Source of the DNA: Carex sylvatica
Taxonomy: Eukaryota > Streptophyta > Magnoliopsida > Poales > Cyperaceae
Assembly: GCA_964058845.1 (NCBI GenBank)
Contig: CAXKVR010000045.1
Coordinates: 411,742 to 475,741, forward strand
Length of the DNA stretch: 64,000 nucleotides
Reading direction: 5' to 3'
Every line of letters begins with the position of its first letter. Position 1 is the stretch's first letter. Positions 35,783-48,125 of the stretch are shown here, piece after piece. The position numbers were made by a program, and so were the translations under genes. Under the pieces are notes generated by a model, which saw only the letters and a program-made list of their open reading frames with translations, was not told the origin of the DNA and searched no databases.

Positions 35783-36342
35783 AAAATTCAAACATCATAC
35801 ACCCTAGTTCTACTCTCTCTCTCTCTTTCTATACACACACACATATCCTAACTAAAATTATAATAAATAACAAACATAACTCAATGATTCAATTATGTGT
35901 ACGATTATCCAAAACATTTTCATCCTCATATTGTTCACCAACCAAAGCGCCCTTCATCATACATATATATTTATTTATTCATAAATATCATTATACAAAA
36001 ATTTTAAAAATTTATGCAAGATTCATGTTTGAATTTATTGTCAGCATATAATTGACATGTGGTGTATTTTAAGTGGTGAACAATTTATAACCTAAAATGC
36101 ATTTGGCGATAATAGTCATTCGTCTTGTTAATTTATATTTTATCTATTTTTACAATGAAGATGCATATCGTAGATAATTTCTAATGATATATGGGCTGGC
36201 TTTCTTAATTAAAATGGAAAATATATATATTTAGCTATCTATTTTGTTATCAGCGTAACTTATGGCTATATATCTTATCATCTTACCGTATCAATGTAAT
36301 TAAATTTTTTTTTTGTGTGTGCTATTTATATAGCTCCATACT

Positions 36343-36350
36343 CTATAAAA
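36343..36350 (+). promoter_or_regulatory. TATA box of the defensin-like gene
   Basis: CTATAAAA lies about 80 nt before the start codon, giving an expected leader of roughly 50 nt. A weaker TATTTATATAG lies at 36323-36333. Confidence 0.55.
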
Positions 36351-36430
36351 TGGGACCAAGTAATATTGTTTTATACTACGTCTCTTTGAATTCTTAATTC
36401 TAATATCTACTTCATCTTTATCTTGGTATT

Positions 36431-37034
36431 ATGGATAGTGCAAAGAAAATCGTTTGTTGTGTGTTTGTTATGTTACTTCTTTCTTCTTACAGTAACTTGA
36501 TCTCTTCGTCTCTCTTTTTCCAACTACTTTTTCATTTATTTTTCAATTCATCTGTGATTACGTTGAACATGAAGACTGTCAGTTGCATGGCAGCCATAAC
36601 AAAATGAGTATAAATGTATCTAAAAAATATAATAATGTGAGAAACATTAGTCTAGTTACAAATACAATATTTTCGTGTGAAATACTGTAGGTTTGAAATC
36701 CAAATAAAGAGATTTTTTGTAAATATTTAGTTAAATAATTGGATGGCTTGATTTTCAACCTTAGTAAAAAGAAAAAAAATACAAGGAGTTTTAATTGAAT
36801 TTCTTTTTTTATAATAAATTTATGTAATTTTCTTTTGCAGGTGCCATTTCTCATGCAGATCAAGTCAATGTAGAGAGCGAGCGTCACTGCTGGGGCTGGA
36901 GCAAACGTTATACAAACCCTTTTTGCAAAACTAGCAAGTGCAGGAAGGCATGCAACGAGGCTGGTTATCCATTCTACAAGTGCCTCTGGGCTATTGTAAT
37001 GTTGTGTCGTTGTGGAAAAGTGTGCAATAAATAA
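36431..37034 (+). CDS. Defensin-like cysteine-rich secreted peptide, two exons
   Basis: Exon 1 is 36431-36491 and exon 2 is 36841-37034. The donor A, then GTAACTT, and the acceptor TTTTGCAG keep phase (A plus GT makes Ser). The 84-residue precursor has a signal peptide (MDSAKKIVCCVFVMLLLSSY, then SAISHA), so a mature peptide of about 58 residues beginning DQVNVE is likely. The mature part has eight cysteines spaced C-x11-C-x4-C-x3-C-x9-C-x7-C-x1-C-x3-C, with CRKAC and CRC as in the cysteine-stabilised alpha-beta fold of plant defensins. An intron splitting the signal peptide is usual in this family. The first two spacings differ slightly from classical defensins, and the gamma-core glycine before the fifth Cys is missing (YKC), so 'defensin-like' is safer than a named defensin. 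Target and activity are unknown. The antisense frame at 36579-37082 is a shadow. Confidence 0.85.
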
Positions 37035-37059
37035 TGAATTAAGCAATATATGTATCAAA

Positions 37060-37065
37060 AATAAA
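37060..37065 (+). terminator. Possible poly-A signal of the defensin-like gene
   Basis: AATAAA lies 26 nt after the stop codon. A second AATAAA follows at 37093. Plant signals are loose, so this is only a candidate. Confidence 0.35.
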
Positions 37066-37339
37066 AGAAAATTTAGAGTCAATTTTAGTATTAATAAATG
37101 AGAGCTACCTTCAGTACTGTTATGAGCGTCGAGGTTTTTTTTTTTTTGGGTATTCTAGCATTGTCTGTTTGTCGAAATAAATTTTAATATTTACTTTTAA
37201 ATATAAAGAGGTAGTTGCTAGTTAAAACTATTATTATGATGTTAAAGATATAGTGACTCAAGGTTTCGAGTAGTAGATAACTCATATTTATAATATTGTT
37301 TTAAAAAATAATGTTCAAATTTAGTATATACACTAAGGT

Positions 37340-37685
37340 CATATTTGATTGTGGATTAAAATTAAGAAAGATTAAATTGCTTACTCTAAGTTAAAGTGGT
37401 GTAACTTATTTTTGTTTGATTGAAACATATTATGTAAGTCATGAAATACCTTACTTTCACTTATGAAGAGAGAGAATGTAAATTTTTTATATTGTTTATA
37501 ACAGTGGCTCCTACAATAATGTGGAGTAAGTTAATTTATCTAGAGAGATAGATTAACTTACTCCATATTAATTTAAATTTTACTTCAAGTTACTCTTCCT
37601 TTACTTCTTATTTGATGGATTAAGTGCGGAGTAAGAGACTTACTCCATCACTACTCCACAACCGAACACGAATCAAGTCTAGAAA
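37340..37685. mobile_element. MITE-like inverted repeat with CTTACTCC motifs
   Basis: ATTTGATTGTGGATTAAA at the left resembles the reverse of ACTACTCCACAACCGAACAC at the right. Several internal CTTACTCCA/TGGAGTAAG pairs face each other. No target duplication was resolved. PIF/Harbinger-like is possible but not shown. Confidence 0.4.
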
Positions 37686-37689
37686 AATA

Positions 37690-39155
37690 TTAAAAAAAAT
37701 AATAATAAATTTGATAAGTTAATCATGCCATACATGAATCTATATCAGAAAGCAAAACATTCTAGTGTGTCCCTACAAATTTCGAAAATAATCAATTTAT
37801 CAATTATAATATCTAATATCCCTATAAAAGCTTAACATTTTCTTATTCCGTCTTATTTATGTAATATTTAATTTAGTTATTTCAACAATTGAATGGATAA
37901 AAAAATCCTTTATTTTAAAGGGAGATGTCACTTATTTTCCATTGGCAAAGATCTATGCGAGACACGATAGGTGCTCGTATTTTTTTTTTCAGGTGATATA
38001 TGATATTGGTATTCTAAAAATAGATTGTAGCTGGATCATATTAAGAATATTATGTTAATTGATAGATAGAGCTTTCTTTTTTAAATATTAATGTGAAAAA
38101 AAAAGTCTTTGATAAGCCGAGGCGCTAACAAAAGATAAAGTTACGATTGTAGGAAAGCTCATTTCAGGTGTTGTGTTGTGCGTGGATTTAGGATCCAGTG
38201 AAAATATTTCAATTTAACAATACTATCTACAATAGCAAAAAAACAAAAACAAAATGAGAATCTTACTTTTCTTTATCATGATAGTTATGATGAAGGATAT
38301 TGGTGAACTTTTATAAATATTTTATTTAATCAAATAATTTATTTTTGTACAGTCAAGATTTATCGATTGTTTGATATAATATTAAACAATGCTAAAGTTG
38401 CATCCGGAGTGAAACTACAAAATTAAATGGGAAAGTTGAAACATAAAATATAAAAATGTATAATGTGAAAGCCAATAGGTCATAGGTGCGATTTAAATTC
38501 AAGTTCAACCACTGTCACAATGAGCAACTTTAATCAGTTTGCTACAAAGCAAATATTTAATATATTATGAGAAAGCTGAATTATATAAATATTTAAAAAA
38601 GAATAAAATTTAATTAAATTTTAATATACATAATTAAAAATTAGAATTACATAGATGACTTAGTGTTCTTTGGAGAACACTAAGATCCACCCGTAAGTTG
38701 CATGAAACTTAAAAACAAATAATGCTTACAGACAGTAGCGGAGCCACATTATAAGAATGGAGTCACTTGACTTCTATTTTTTAAATTTTTTATTTGTGTC
38801 TTAATTTCTATATAATTTATAATAAAATATTATAGATAGTATAAAATAATTTCTATTTGCAGCAAAAAAAAAAAAATTATATAATTAATTCCTATAATTT
38901 AAAAATCTGATTTTGTCCCTGCTAATATACAACATTCACACATAATCAGGTAATGCATACATACATGCATGCAACATTGGACGTATATAAGTTCAGAATT
39001 TTCAAATATCCAGTGGTGTGGAGTTTATTTCTGTAGAAATATATTTTTGTTCTCTCCTCTCCAGAGAGAGAGAGAGAGAAGAGAGTTGAAACTTTCACCA
39101 GCGAACAATAGTGTTCTCATAAACAGTATTCCGTGAAAAATAAACGCCTTACTGG
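37690..39155. other. AT-rich intergenic DNA
   Basis: No gene was seen. A GA microsatellite lies at about 39064-39080. Confidence 0.4.
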
Positions 39156-39159
39156 TACA

Positions 39160-39245
39160 CTCTGACCTTGATGTAATTAATTTTTCATATCAATGCGCGT
39201 GGTTCCCTTGATAGCAGCTACCAAACTTTAAAAAAAAAAAATAAT
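39160..39245 (+). mobile_element. Short 3' LINE tail
   Basis: TTGATAGCAGCTACCAAACTTTAAAAAAAAAA closely matches, with a few changes, the 3' end of the LINE at 29970-29995, so this is a severely 5'-truncated copy. AGCGAAC occurs on both sides (near 39100 and 39247) and could be a short target duplication, but it is weak. Confidence 0.6.
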
Positions 39246-39469
39246 AAGCGAACTTTAAATTTTGAACATTCACAGTCAAACAAATGTCAACTGATGCATT
39301 TAAAAGTTAAAACTCGCCAGTACAGACATTATGGATTGGGATGAAATTGAAGTTAAGGGGTAAATTTGTCATTTGATTCCCATCAACCTCGGATCACGCA
39401 ATTTCGATGCCGTCCAATTATTTCTTCCTTGCACAGGTTTACAACTTGCTTTGTCCCCAGATTTGATCC

Positions 39470-39687
39470 GATTGCGTATCCTCTGCATTAACTCAAAAAG
39501 GAATTTTTTGAGTTAATGAATCTCAACCGTTTGATTTTAAACGGAGTCAATTCAGCCCGCTTATGATATAGGGGACTTTTTAATATTAGTGCGGATTTAG
39601 GTTACACGAATCTCAAAACAGATTGGATGGTCAAGATTTATTCACTCAAAAGATTCTCTTTTGAGTTAATGCAGAGGATACGAATTC
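39470..39687. mobile_element. Mutator-type MITE, 218 bp, 10-bp TSD
   Basis: The ends are GATTGCGTATCCTCTGCATT and ATGCAGAGGATACGAATTC, continuing into paired ACTCAAAA stretches. It is flanked by a perfect GATTTGATCC (39460-39469 and 39688-39697). It is the same family as 7713-7927, with shared interior ATTTTAAAC and GATTGG..GG motifs. It has no coding capacity: the frame at 39627-39884 runs out of the element by chance. Confidence 0.85.
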
Positions 39688-39697
39688 GATTTGATCC

Positions 39698-40517
39698 TTG
39701 GCACGGCACGCCGGAAACTAAAAGTGAAATCCCACATAATTTAATGTTTTCTTATAACCATAATAAAAGACTTGCGGTCAAATATGCAGTGGATAGATTT
39801 CACAAAAGACACTCTACTTTAGTTCTATTTTATTCGCTTGCCTTTGATTTAGAAATAAATTATATTGAGAACGAATTTATTTGACAGTCATAAACTTGAT
39901 TAAACAGTAAACAGGTATTTTAAATTTAAAAATGAAGTTATAGATACTTTTTCTGTAGTCTAAGTAAATTGTGTATTCAATTTCGTATATTTAAAACCAT
40001 CTACTCATCAATTGAGCAATTTGTAATATTAATAGTCCAGTTTTATTGGCACTTAATAGTTGTCAAAATAATTCCAAATATCATCAAATTTAATACACAA
40101 CTTATATAAACTATAACAAATATACTGTAATTTTACTATTTAGATTTTGATAATCATTTTTTAGCTTCAAAACTACTAATAAGCAATAAATTTTGAAAAA
40201 TCGTATCAATTCAAAAAAAATATATAGTTTTTGGAAAGAATGTTATTGATAGTTAAATAGATTAAATTTTCTGATAATTTATGCATGATTTGTGTGAAGC
40301 TTCAACTTAAAAAGTGAAAATATTGATTCAAGCTGAATAAAATTAATCTAAAATCATAACTTATAATTCATGTCTAATTTATTCATGTCTAATTTGCAGG
40401 TTTTTTAATAGTAATTCGAATAAAATTTCATCGCAAACAAGTAAAGTTATTGTGCTCTTCTGATTAATTACTAGCCAGAACGGTATTTAAAAAAAAAGAT
40501 TTAACATTTGATAAGTG
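39698..40517. other. AT-rich intergenic DNA
   Basis: I see nothing recognisable. Confidence 0.4.
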
Positions 40518-40522
40518 TGGTT

Positions 40523-41673
40523 TGTTGCACTAAAAATGTATAGTATAAAATTTCAGTACAACAAGTTGTACTTTTTAATCTTAAATACACTTTCAGTTCA
40601 GATTGTAAGTGTACAATCCTACCGCGTATGATATTATCGGGTATCGGTCCTCAGAAAGTAAGTTTAGATACTAGGCTTAGACTTTATTAATAATTTTAGA
40701 AAATAATAGAAAGAAGTAAAGTGCAATTAAAGTAGAATTGGGGGGTTTTGTTTAAGTAATCCTAAGTTGGGTTCAATACCCGAGAAGAAGGAATTGTAAA
40801 CAATAGATGTAAATAAAATAAAGAAAGTGAAGATTGGTTTGCTTTCAAGTTAAGGAGATCTAGGGATATCCGGTCTACAATTCCTTGCTAATTCTATCTA
40901 TTCGGTATTTGTTTAAATTCATGTATGATTTGATAAGGTTTCTAACTTAATATGTCATTAAGGGTCACTTTCGTGAATTAATAACGTGCCTAAGCAATTC
41001 GGACTTCACAGTTACGTCCTTCATCCTAGCTACCTAGACCATAAGCTCTTGTTAATCTCTCATTTTCTCGAATATTAGTACTTCACAGTTACGTCCTTCA
41101 TACCAATATCCGATTCAATTTGAGATGTCCCTATTTAAAGTTTGACTTCACAGTTATGTCCTTCACCAAAATCATAATCCTAATTTCTGTAGTTCCGGTT
41201 TGATTTCACAGTTGGTTAGACCTTAATCAAAACCTAAGGTATATGTGTTTATAATTGTTACTCTCATCTCGTCCTAACTACTTTGGTTCTTTCGAATCCA
41301 AAGCAGAACTACATTGATTTTAAGTACTAATTATGTAATTAACACAAATGATAAATCTCAGAAATTAACATCAAATTCCATAAAACAATCATAATAAAAA
41401 TAAAAAACCGAATAAGATAAAATTAAACAAGTCCATGCATTGACCTAAACTCCTAGAAAGAGATCTATTCTCTCTTGGAGAGATCCATTACAAAAGTTGG
41501 CAAAAATAAGAAGGAATGAAATAAAGAAATAGTTACACCCTTTATTGAATCAAGAACCTCAATCTTGCCAAAATCTTGCTTGGACCTTCTTCTCCTTCCT
41601 CGAAAAGCTTCCGGAACTTCTAGAATGGCTGCAAATTTATCGCTATATTTTATAGAAATTGGCATGCACCAAG

Positions 41674-41708
<35 letters not shown>

Positions 41709-42313
41709 GTAAGGTGAGAGATGTCCCTTGAATGGAAAATGAATCCCCCTTATATAGCAAAAGACTATGCCCAATTTAGAGGCTAAAATGTGGGGTTAGT
41801 GGGTGCTACATTTGCCTTGTTTTTCTAGATTGATGTGTCCAAATTTAGCTGTCAAAAAACGTCCCTGGCTAGCTGAAAATAGAAACCATGTTGAAAACGT
41901 GTAATTCTGGCTGTTTGTGGGTTCAGTGCGTCCGCACTGATGGTGAGTGTGGGTGGCTGACCCACACTGGTTCAACTTTCTATATTTAACTTAGAAGGAA
42001 AATCATGTGAAATTCTATGAGTGCGTCCGCATTGGCTGTGAGTGCGGCTGTCTGACCCGCACTGGCTCGAAGTTTCCTTTGTTTACCATCTTGGAAATTC
42101 TGCATTTACTCGCGATACGTCCGCACTGGAATTTGGTGCGGATGGATGACCTGCACTGGAGCATGTGATGTGCAGTTTCTGAAATCGGGCAAGTCCTAAG
42201 TACGGCTGAGATGATCCGCACTGAATCTGAATGCGGACGCATTAGACTCGGACTTTTTATGTGAACTGCTGAGATGCTGGAAATCGGATTGTGTATATAA
42301 TTTATGCTTATCA
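40523..42313 (-). mobile_element. Solo LTR, copy D (1791 bp), minus strand
   Basis: Read on the minus strand it starts TGATAAGCATAAATTATA and ends GTGCAACA, flanked by TGGTT (40518-40522 and 42314-42318). It carries the palindrome array (about 41925-42260), a TATATAAG box (41756-41749), a GA/CT tract (41677-41706), the CTCTCCAAGAGAGA hairpin near 41470 and three GAAGGACGTAACTGTGAAG copies. No adjacent internal retrotransposon sequence was seen. Frames at 41465-41665 and 42015-42314 are LTR by-products. Confidence 0.9.
41749..41756 (-). promoter_or_regulatory. TATA box of LTR D
   Basis: TATATAAG on the minus strand, at the family-conserved position. Confidence 0.6.
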
Positions 42314-42344
42314 TGGTTATGCCTTATCAAATGTTAAATCTTTT

Positions 42345-42615
42345 TTTTTTAAACACGGCATTCTTTTAGAATTTTTCAAAATCAGTGTTTCATGGCAAAC
42401 AGTGTTTTTCAGAAAATTCTGGACCATCAAAAACAGTGATTTTGAAAAATTCTAAAAAAAATAGTAAATTTTTTTCAAAAAATATAAAATTTGGTCTCCA
42501 AGCGCAATTTAATATGAATATCAACTTGAACTGTTGGGATCAACATTTTAAACTTTGAAACTAAAGATATGAGCACAAATTAAAACACCCACTTTAATTT
42601 AAAAAGCATGGTAGC
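42345..42615. mobile_element. Hairpin MITE fragment of the GTAAGG/CCTTAC group
   Basis: It has inverted AATTTTTCAAAATCAGTG and CAGTGATTTTGAAAAATTC, a TTTGGTCTCCAAGCGC stretch and a right end GGTAGCCTTAC. The left terminus is not clear. Confidence 0.5.
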
Positions 42616-42617
42616 CT

Positions 42618-42676
<59 letters not shown>
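42616..42676. repeat. TA microsatellite
   Basis: About 60 bp of uninterrupted TA, between two hairpin MITE copies. Confidence 0.95.
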
Positions 42677-42679
<3 letters not shown>

Positions 42680-42739
42680 AGTGATCCAATTACATCATAT
42701 ATATATCTCAAGTTTACTAACTCGCGGTGCCTTTTGATT

Positions 42740-42945
42740 TTATTGTTACTGTTGGATCAGTAATTTTCAAAGTGGTTTAATAAATAGTAAAAAAATTTCA
42801 AAAAATGTAAAATTTTGGTTTTCAAGAACATATTAATATGGAGAACAAGATAAACGGTTTGGATCGATTATTTGAACTTTGAATCCGGTGATTTATAGTC
42901 CAATGCACAAAAATACCTATGCATTGCAATGTATGATAGCCTTAC
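42740..42945. mobile_element. Hairpin MITE fragment with GAGAACAAGAT motif
   Basis: It contains ATATTAATATGGAGAACAAG, ACGGTTTGGATCGA and a right end GATAGCCTTAC next to TA repeats. Only one arm is evident, so it is a truncated family member. Confidence 0.5.
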
Positions 42946-45640
42946 TCTATATATATATATATACAAACACACTGTTTTAACGTAATTGAAATATATTTTT
43001 AAATTAATTCATTGTCAGTCCAGTCTGTAAAAAAAGTCATGATAATGACTTCCACAGAACCTTCCAAAAAGAAAATAATGCCAGATATCCACAATACTAA
43101 GAATTGTATAGAATGAGAGAAATGTGGAACAGAATAACTTATTTAAAAAATATTTTAATACGAGAATTATGTCTAACTCTGTAGGAAAAATAATATCTTC
43201 CACGTATATAGGTTCGAAATTCAACATTATTGGGATATATGACCAAAAAAAAAGGTCTCAGTCCTTTACTTAAAAAAAATCAACATGCAACAGACAATGA
43301 GATTTTGTCAATAACACGGTATTATTAATTCAAGAAAGTGATAACAAATGATGTTTACACTTAGTAAAGTACATGCAAATCATTTGTATGAGAAAATAAA
43401 TTAAAGATGATGCTTAAGAGGATTGTTAGGTCTGACTCCATTTAGATAGCTATGTTTCCCTGACCACGTCACCGTTTGAAAAATCTTTGTGCATGATTAA
43501 TTATATAATTAATTTTAGTAGAAGACTTTGGGTAGCTTAAGCTAGCTATTAGAATTTGAATACTATAATTAGCTAAACTAGATTCTCCTACTTCCTTGAA
43601 AGTGAAATCATAACGAATAGACTATGAATATGTTATTGGTACTTCCCCGTATCTTTTATTCTTTTCTCCCCTTGTTCCCAATAAAAATCCCAAATTATAA
43701 TTTGCTCCAGTTCATACAATGGAGGAGATTAATAGGCTGAGACTATGGTAATATATATATGCATATTACGGATGAATTTGTACTATGCTTTTTTTTTTCT
43801 TTTTCTTTTTATCAATACAAATGTTAGAGGTTTATGTCGCTAATCTTCAAAAAAAAGAAAATATATTTGGAGATCAAATTTTACATTTTTTATATTGTTT
43901 TAGATATAGGTACAAAATCATTTTGTCACTAAATATATTTTTATATAGAGAACATGTCTAAGATTGAATGTTTGAATTTTAAAATAAGAGATATATATGG
44001 ATCGTAGAATTTGTGTAATATTTACCCTAGTCTGATCAAATGAATGCCTTCAATTATCCAACTTGCTACGGAAGTTTAGCAGAAATTAGCAGGATGTGGT
44101 AAATATATATTTTGGATATATTAATGACTACTGAAACCGGATGAAACTGTTGCAACCAGTGCCCATAAATTACAACTATTATCTTGCAATATTGTTCTCT
44201 TCTTTGTAGCATCAGCTTATGTTCAATGCAATTTTCTTTTAGAAATTGAAAAAAAGAAGATAAATTATCGGAAACAAGGTATGAATTGTTTTTTTCTTTT
44301 CGATTTACTACACTAATCGTCACACAATATGAAAAAATTAACAAGATCGACCAATTTTCTTATAAATATATAGATACAAGAAAAAAGAAAGTACTGGACC
44401 GAATTAATGGTTTGATTACTATTATTTTTGAATTTTCTATGGCAAAGACACTCTGATTTGGTCACAGAAAATATCCAATGAGATTGAATCATTAGTTTGA
44501 TCCATCTATGAAATAAAAAAATAAAAAAAAAGTAATCTATCTTAATTGTTTCTGAGAATTTAAATTTTTATTTCTAAAAATAAATAAAAAATGTGTTCAA
44601 TGTATGTTGCAGTTGCACGCTTATGTCTCTTTGACTGATTCTAGCATCAACATTAATTCTTAGGAATAAATATTCTATGTAGTTGCGCTGTTATAATCTA
44701 TGACACTAACCTGTAACTAATTTAATTGTTCACGAAAGCAATTATATATATGTATCTATTAAAATATGAACTAAAATAAGTTGTATAAAATTGGGTTAAA
44801 ACACTGGCGAAACGCAGCAAAGATTCAAACGTAAAGTAACTAATAAACAAATTTTAGTGAATAACCTGAGCTGGTTGATTGTGTTGGTTTGATTTTAATT
44901 GCGTGAATAAGTTGCTGTAGCGGTATGGACAGAAAGTCGTATTTTCTGGCTTCACATATTTATTATTTTCTGACATAGCAAATTAAATGATTTTACAAGT
45001 AGCTCAATATATAGGTTTTCATAATTTCTATTTTAATCAAAAGAAACCTGTGTAATAGCTATCTTGTATATCGTTGGATTAATGCAATCGTCTACAAGCT
45101 TTCAACCAAAAAAATATATATAGAAAAAAATATATAGCAGTCAAGTATAGATAATATTTGAAAAAAATTGAGTCAATTTTCAAGTTATGGTATTTTTTTT
45201 TTTTTTAAATTACAACCCCTTGAGTTGCTGTGTTTCCTTAGACTTTAGAAAAATAACAATTTCTCTGCTCGACGTGCGTCTGTTGTATGTTTTGTACTTT
45301 AGTCTAATTAACAAAAAGTATCATTGAAAGAAGTAAGATGATAATTATAGTTTTATTAGTTTAACATTTTGCACATCCTAATAAAAAAAATTAGAGTGTA
45401 AGTATAATCTATCTAATTTGACTAATTCGATCGACATGATCAATCTGATATATAGAAATCACAGATATATAATTTAGTTTGTTAGTTAAAGATTGGATTT
45501 TGGTTAGCCATCACATGATCAATCTGCACCGACTGTTGTGCATTCTTTTTCATGAAAAATGTAGCATTCTTATTTATTTTAATATTTAGAAAGACTTTTT
45601 TCTATGTTATCTTATTTTTCGTACTTTTTAATTATAACGA
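42946..45640. other. AT-rich intergenic DNA
   Basis: No gene is supported. A degenerate arm of the hairpin MITE family is visible at about 43855-44030 (TTTGGAGATCAAATTTTACA, ATAGAGAACATG). Confidence 0.4.
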
Positions 45641-46008
45641 GTAAGGATATGATACTATTTATAGCGCATATTGATCCATACTATGAATCAAAAAAATTAT
45701 TTTGAAAGTCCAAACAGTCGATCTGAAGCCATTCACACAAGTTTCATATGAAAATGTACTTACAGACTAAATTTATATATTTAAAAAGATACTATTTTTT
45801 TAGATAAGTAGAATTTTTTTAGATCAAGTAATTTTCTACTTATTTAAGCAAAAGTAAAAGATTCTAATAAAATAAAATAAAATAAGCTACAGACTACAAG
45901 TACATTTCATATAGAGATCATGTTGAATGGATCATAATAGTTGTTTAGACTTTAAAATGGATATTATTGATTCATAATACGGACCAATATATGCTATGCC
46001 GTAGCCTC
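45641..46008. mobile_element. Diverged hairpin MITE of the GTAAGG family
   Basis: GTAAGGATATGATACTATTT with CATATTGATCCATACTATG on the left matches, in reverse, CATAATACGGACCAATATATG with TATGCCGTAGCCTC on the right. The interior has AGATCATGTTGAATGGATC. Confidence 0.55.
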
Positions 46009-47734
46009 AATTTTATAACTTATAATTTCCTTTGTGTTTAGAGCACTTTTGTTTTAAATAAGATGGAGATCCATTAACAATGCATCGACTTGACAATATT
46101 AATAATAGTAAAAAAACTTGCATTTCGAGATCCAACTTTTGCAATGTGATATGTAATATATTTATATCATGCACATAAAAGCATGATGGAATATAATGCA
46201 AGCTTTACCGTTTAATAAACGATTTAAATTTACAAGAAATTGCAATTAAAATTATTTGATAGGATATCAAATAACACTTAAAAATACATGAATTCATGAG
46301 ATTAACTACATGTCTTTAAAGTTTATTTTTTTTTCTAATTTCTGAAAATTTCAATCTTTCATTTGAAACTACATCGTCAAAGTTGTGAAGATTCCCAATG
46401 TGATAAATTTATGAAGGCTACATAGTTTTAATCTGAAAATACATCGTTAAACACCGTATTTGTTGATTTTCATATGATAATTTTATAAGTCATATATTTT
46501 ATAATCATTATAATCCGATTATAATGTATTAAATTGACCACTTAAACAATTCCAACCGTTTGCATGTACACTCCAAAAATTGATTGACATTTGACAGTAC
46601 CGGTGAGGAACTCTCCAGTTCTTGTAATTGGAGAATATCAAAACTAAGTAAACATGATCGGTAATATAGCTATCATGGATCTGACATTGCAGGTGAAAGC
46701 TAAATCTCAGATTCTGTTTTTGCCCAAAAAAAGTCAGAATTTTTATGGAGTTCTTGACAGAAAAGATTAAAGCTGCGTTATTTGGAAATAAATAAAAGGT
46801 ATACTGCATATCCCATCCTAACTGGTACCACTTTACCAATAAAGGTTTGATCCTCTGTAATCCGTACTAATTGGATTACAGAATTGTACTTAAAGACTAT
46901 GTTTCTTGGTATTGATCAGAATTTCAAATCAATTGAGAAACGAGAGACGTTAGTTGCTTTAGCTCGTACCATAAGCTCTTGACTTGAAAAAAGAAAAAGA
47001 AAAAAAGACCTTTATATATTTGAAAGAGAAAAGGCAAAAATTCAACACAAAAATACCATCCTATAAAGTATAAAGTTCGTACTTTTACAGTATGACAGAA
47101 ATCTTGTAGAAGAGAAATTAAAAATGGTACTATACCATTAATAATTTGACCGTCGGCAAGATACGACACTTGTCAAGGCAAGATACCGAAGCAAGAGTAC
47201 TGTAGAAATTAAACGGTCGGATTTAGACAAGTGGAAATAGATCCTAAATCGGACGGTGGCGAAAGTCAAATAACGTAATCTGACACCTAAGCACTGCCGC
47301 GTCGTATACAAATAATTGTGGTGTTGTTGCCTTCATAAACTGCTATATTTTATTAATTTTTGATTCGCTATTTTTTTGTTCTTTAAGGAAGAAGCCAGGA
47401 GGCATTTACTGCCCTCAACATGCGTACAAATTAAAAAGCAGATCTCTGACTCTTGTTCTTCTGTGACTTATTTTCTGCAGCAAACTGTGCACTCTCGTAA
47501 GCTCAATTCCTATTCCCTGCTAAAGTTAAAAGTCCCATGCCTACATTTTTTTTTTTTTTTTTCAGATTTAGCGACAGCTTATTAAGTTTCTACCTTGAAC
47601 TAAAATTTCCAATGATCTCCCTGATAGTTATTTGCTAATAAATTACCAATTCAATGGTCACATATATTGGTAACCTTATGATATTTTAATATAGTCAAAA
47701 GAATTGTTGCTTTCTCTTAAAAATATATTAGTAC
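46009..47734. other. Intergenic DNA, partly less AT-rich
   Basis: No gene is supported. The 47150-47560 stretch is less AT-rich (CGGACGGTGGCG, CTGCCGCGTCG) and includes an open frame (47376-47585) without known motifs. It could be promoter or 5'-exon debris. Confidence 0.35.
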
Positions 47735-48125
47735 AAGAGGAAAGTTCAAGTGCTTTCATTTAATACCTTCATCATACCTTTATTTTGTATTTTTTTATAA
47801 CAAAAATTCAAAAACTCAAATATTAAAATAAAATTATTAGATGTGATATTTTATCTTTATTTTTTTCTTCACACATACATACATTAAACACTTTTTTTAT
47901 TTTGTTTCTATATATAATAAGTTAGAAAGTTAATGTGTAGAAAATATTCACATTTGTGTATCTTTGTAAAATTTGATGCTAATTATAACATAATTAAAAT
48001 ATTTCGTAACTTTTTATATGTACATATTGTAAAATATTTGAATCCTGACCAACGTTTTTTTTTGTCATATAAATTTTAAACTTGTAAGTTATTAAAGTTG
48101 TAAAACTGAAAACATAACGAAGCCT
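47735..48125. mobile_element. Diverged relative of the MITE at 52857
   Basis: The left end GAGGAAAGTTCAAGTGC with CTTCATCATACCT matches GAGGAGGGTTCAAATGCC with CTCCATCATGCCT at 52857. The right part near 48075 carries the inverted AAGTTATTAAAGTT motif. The target duplication is unresolved. Confidence 0.4.

Noticed and set aside
36579..37082. 167-codon minus-strand frame
   Set aside because: It is antisense to the defensin-like exon and its intron, and has no known motif.
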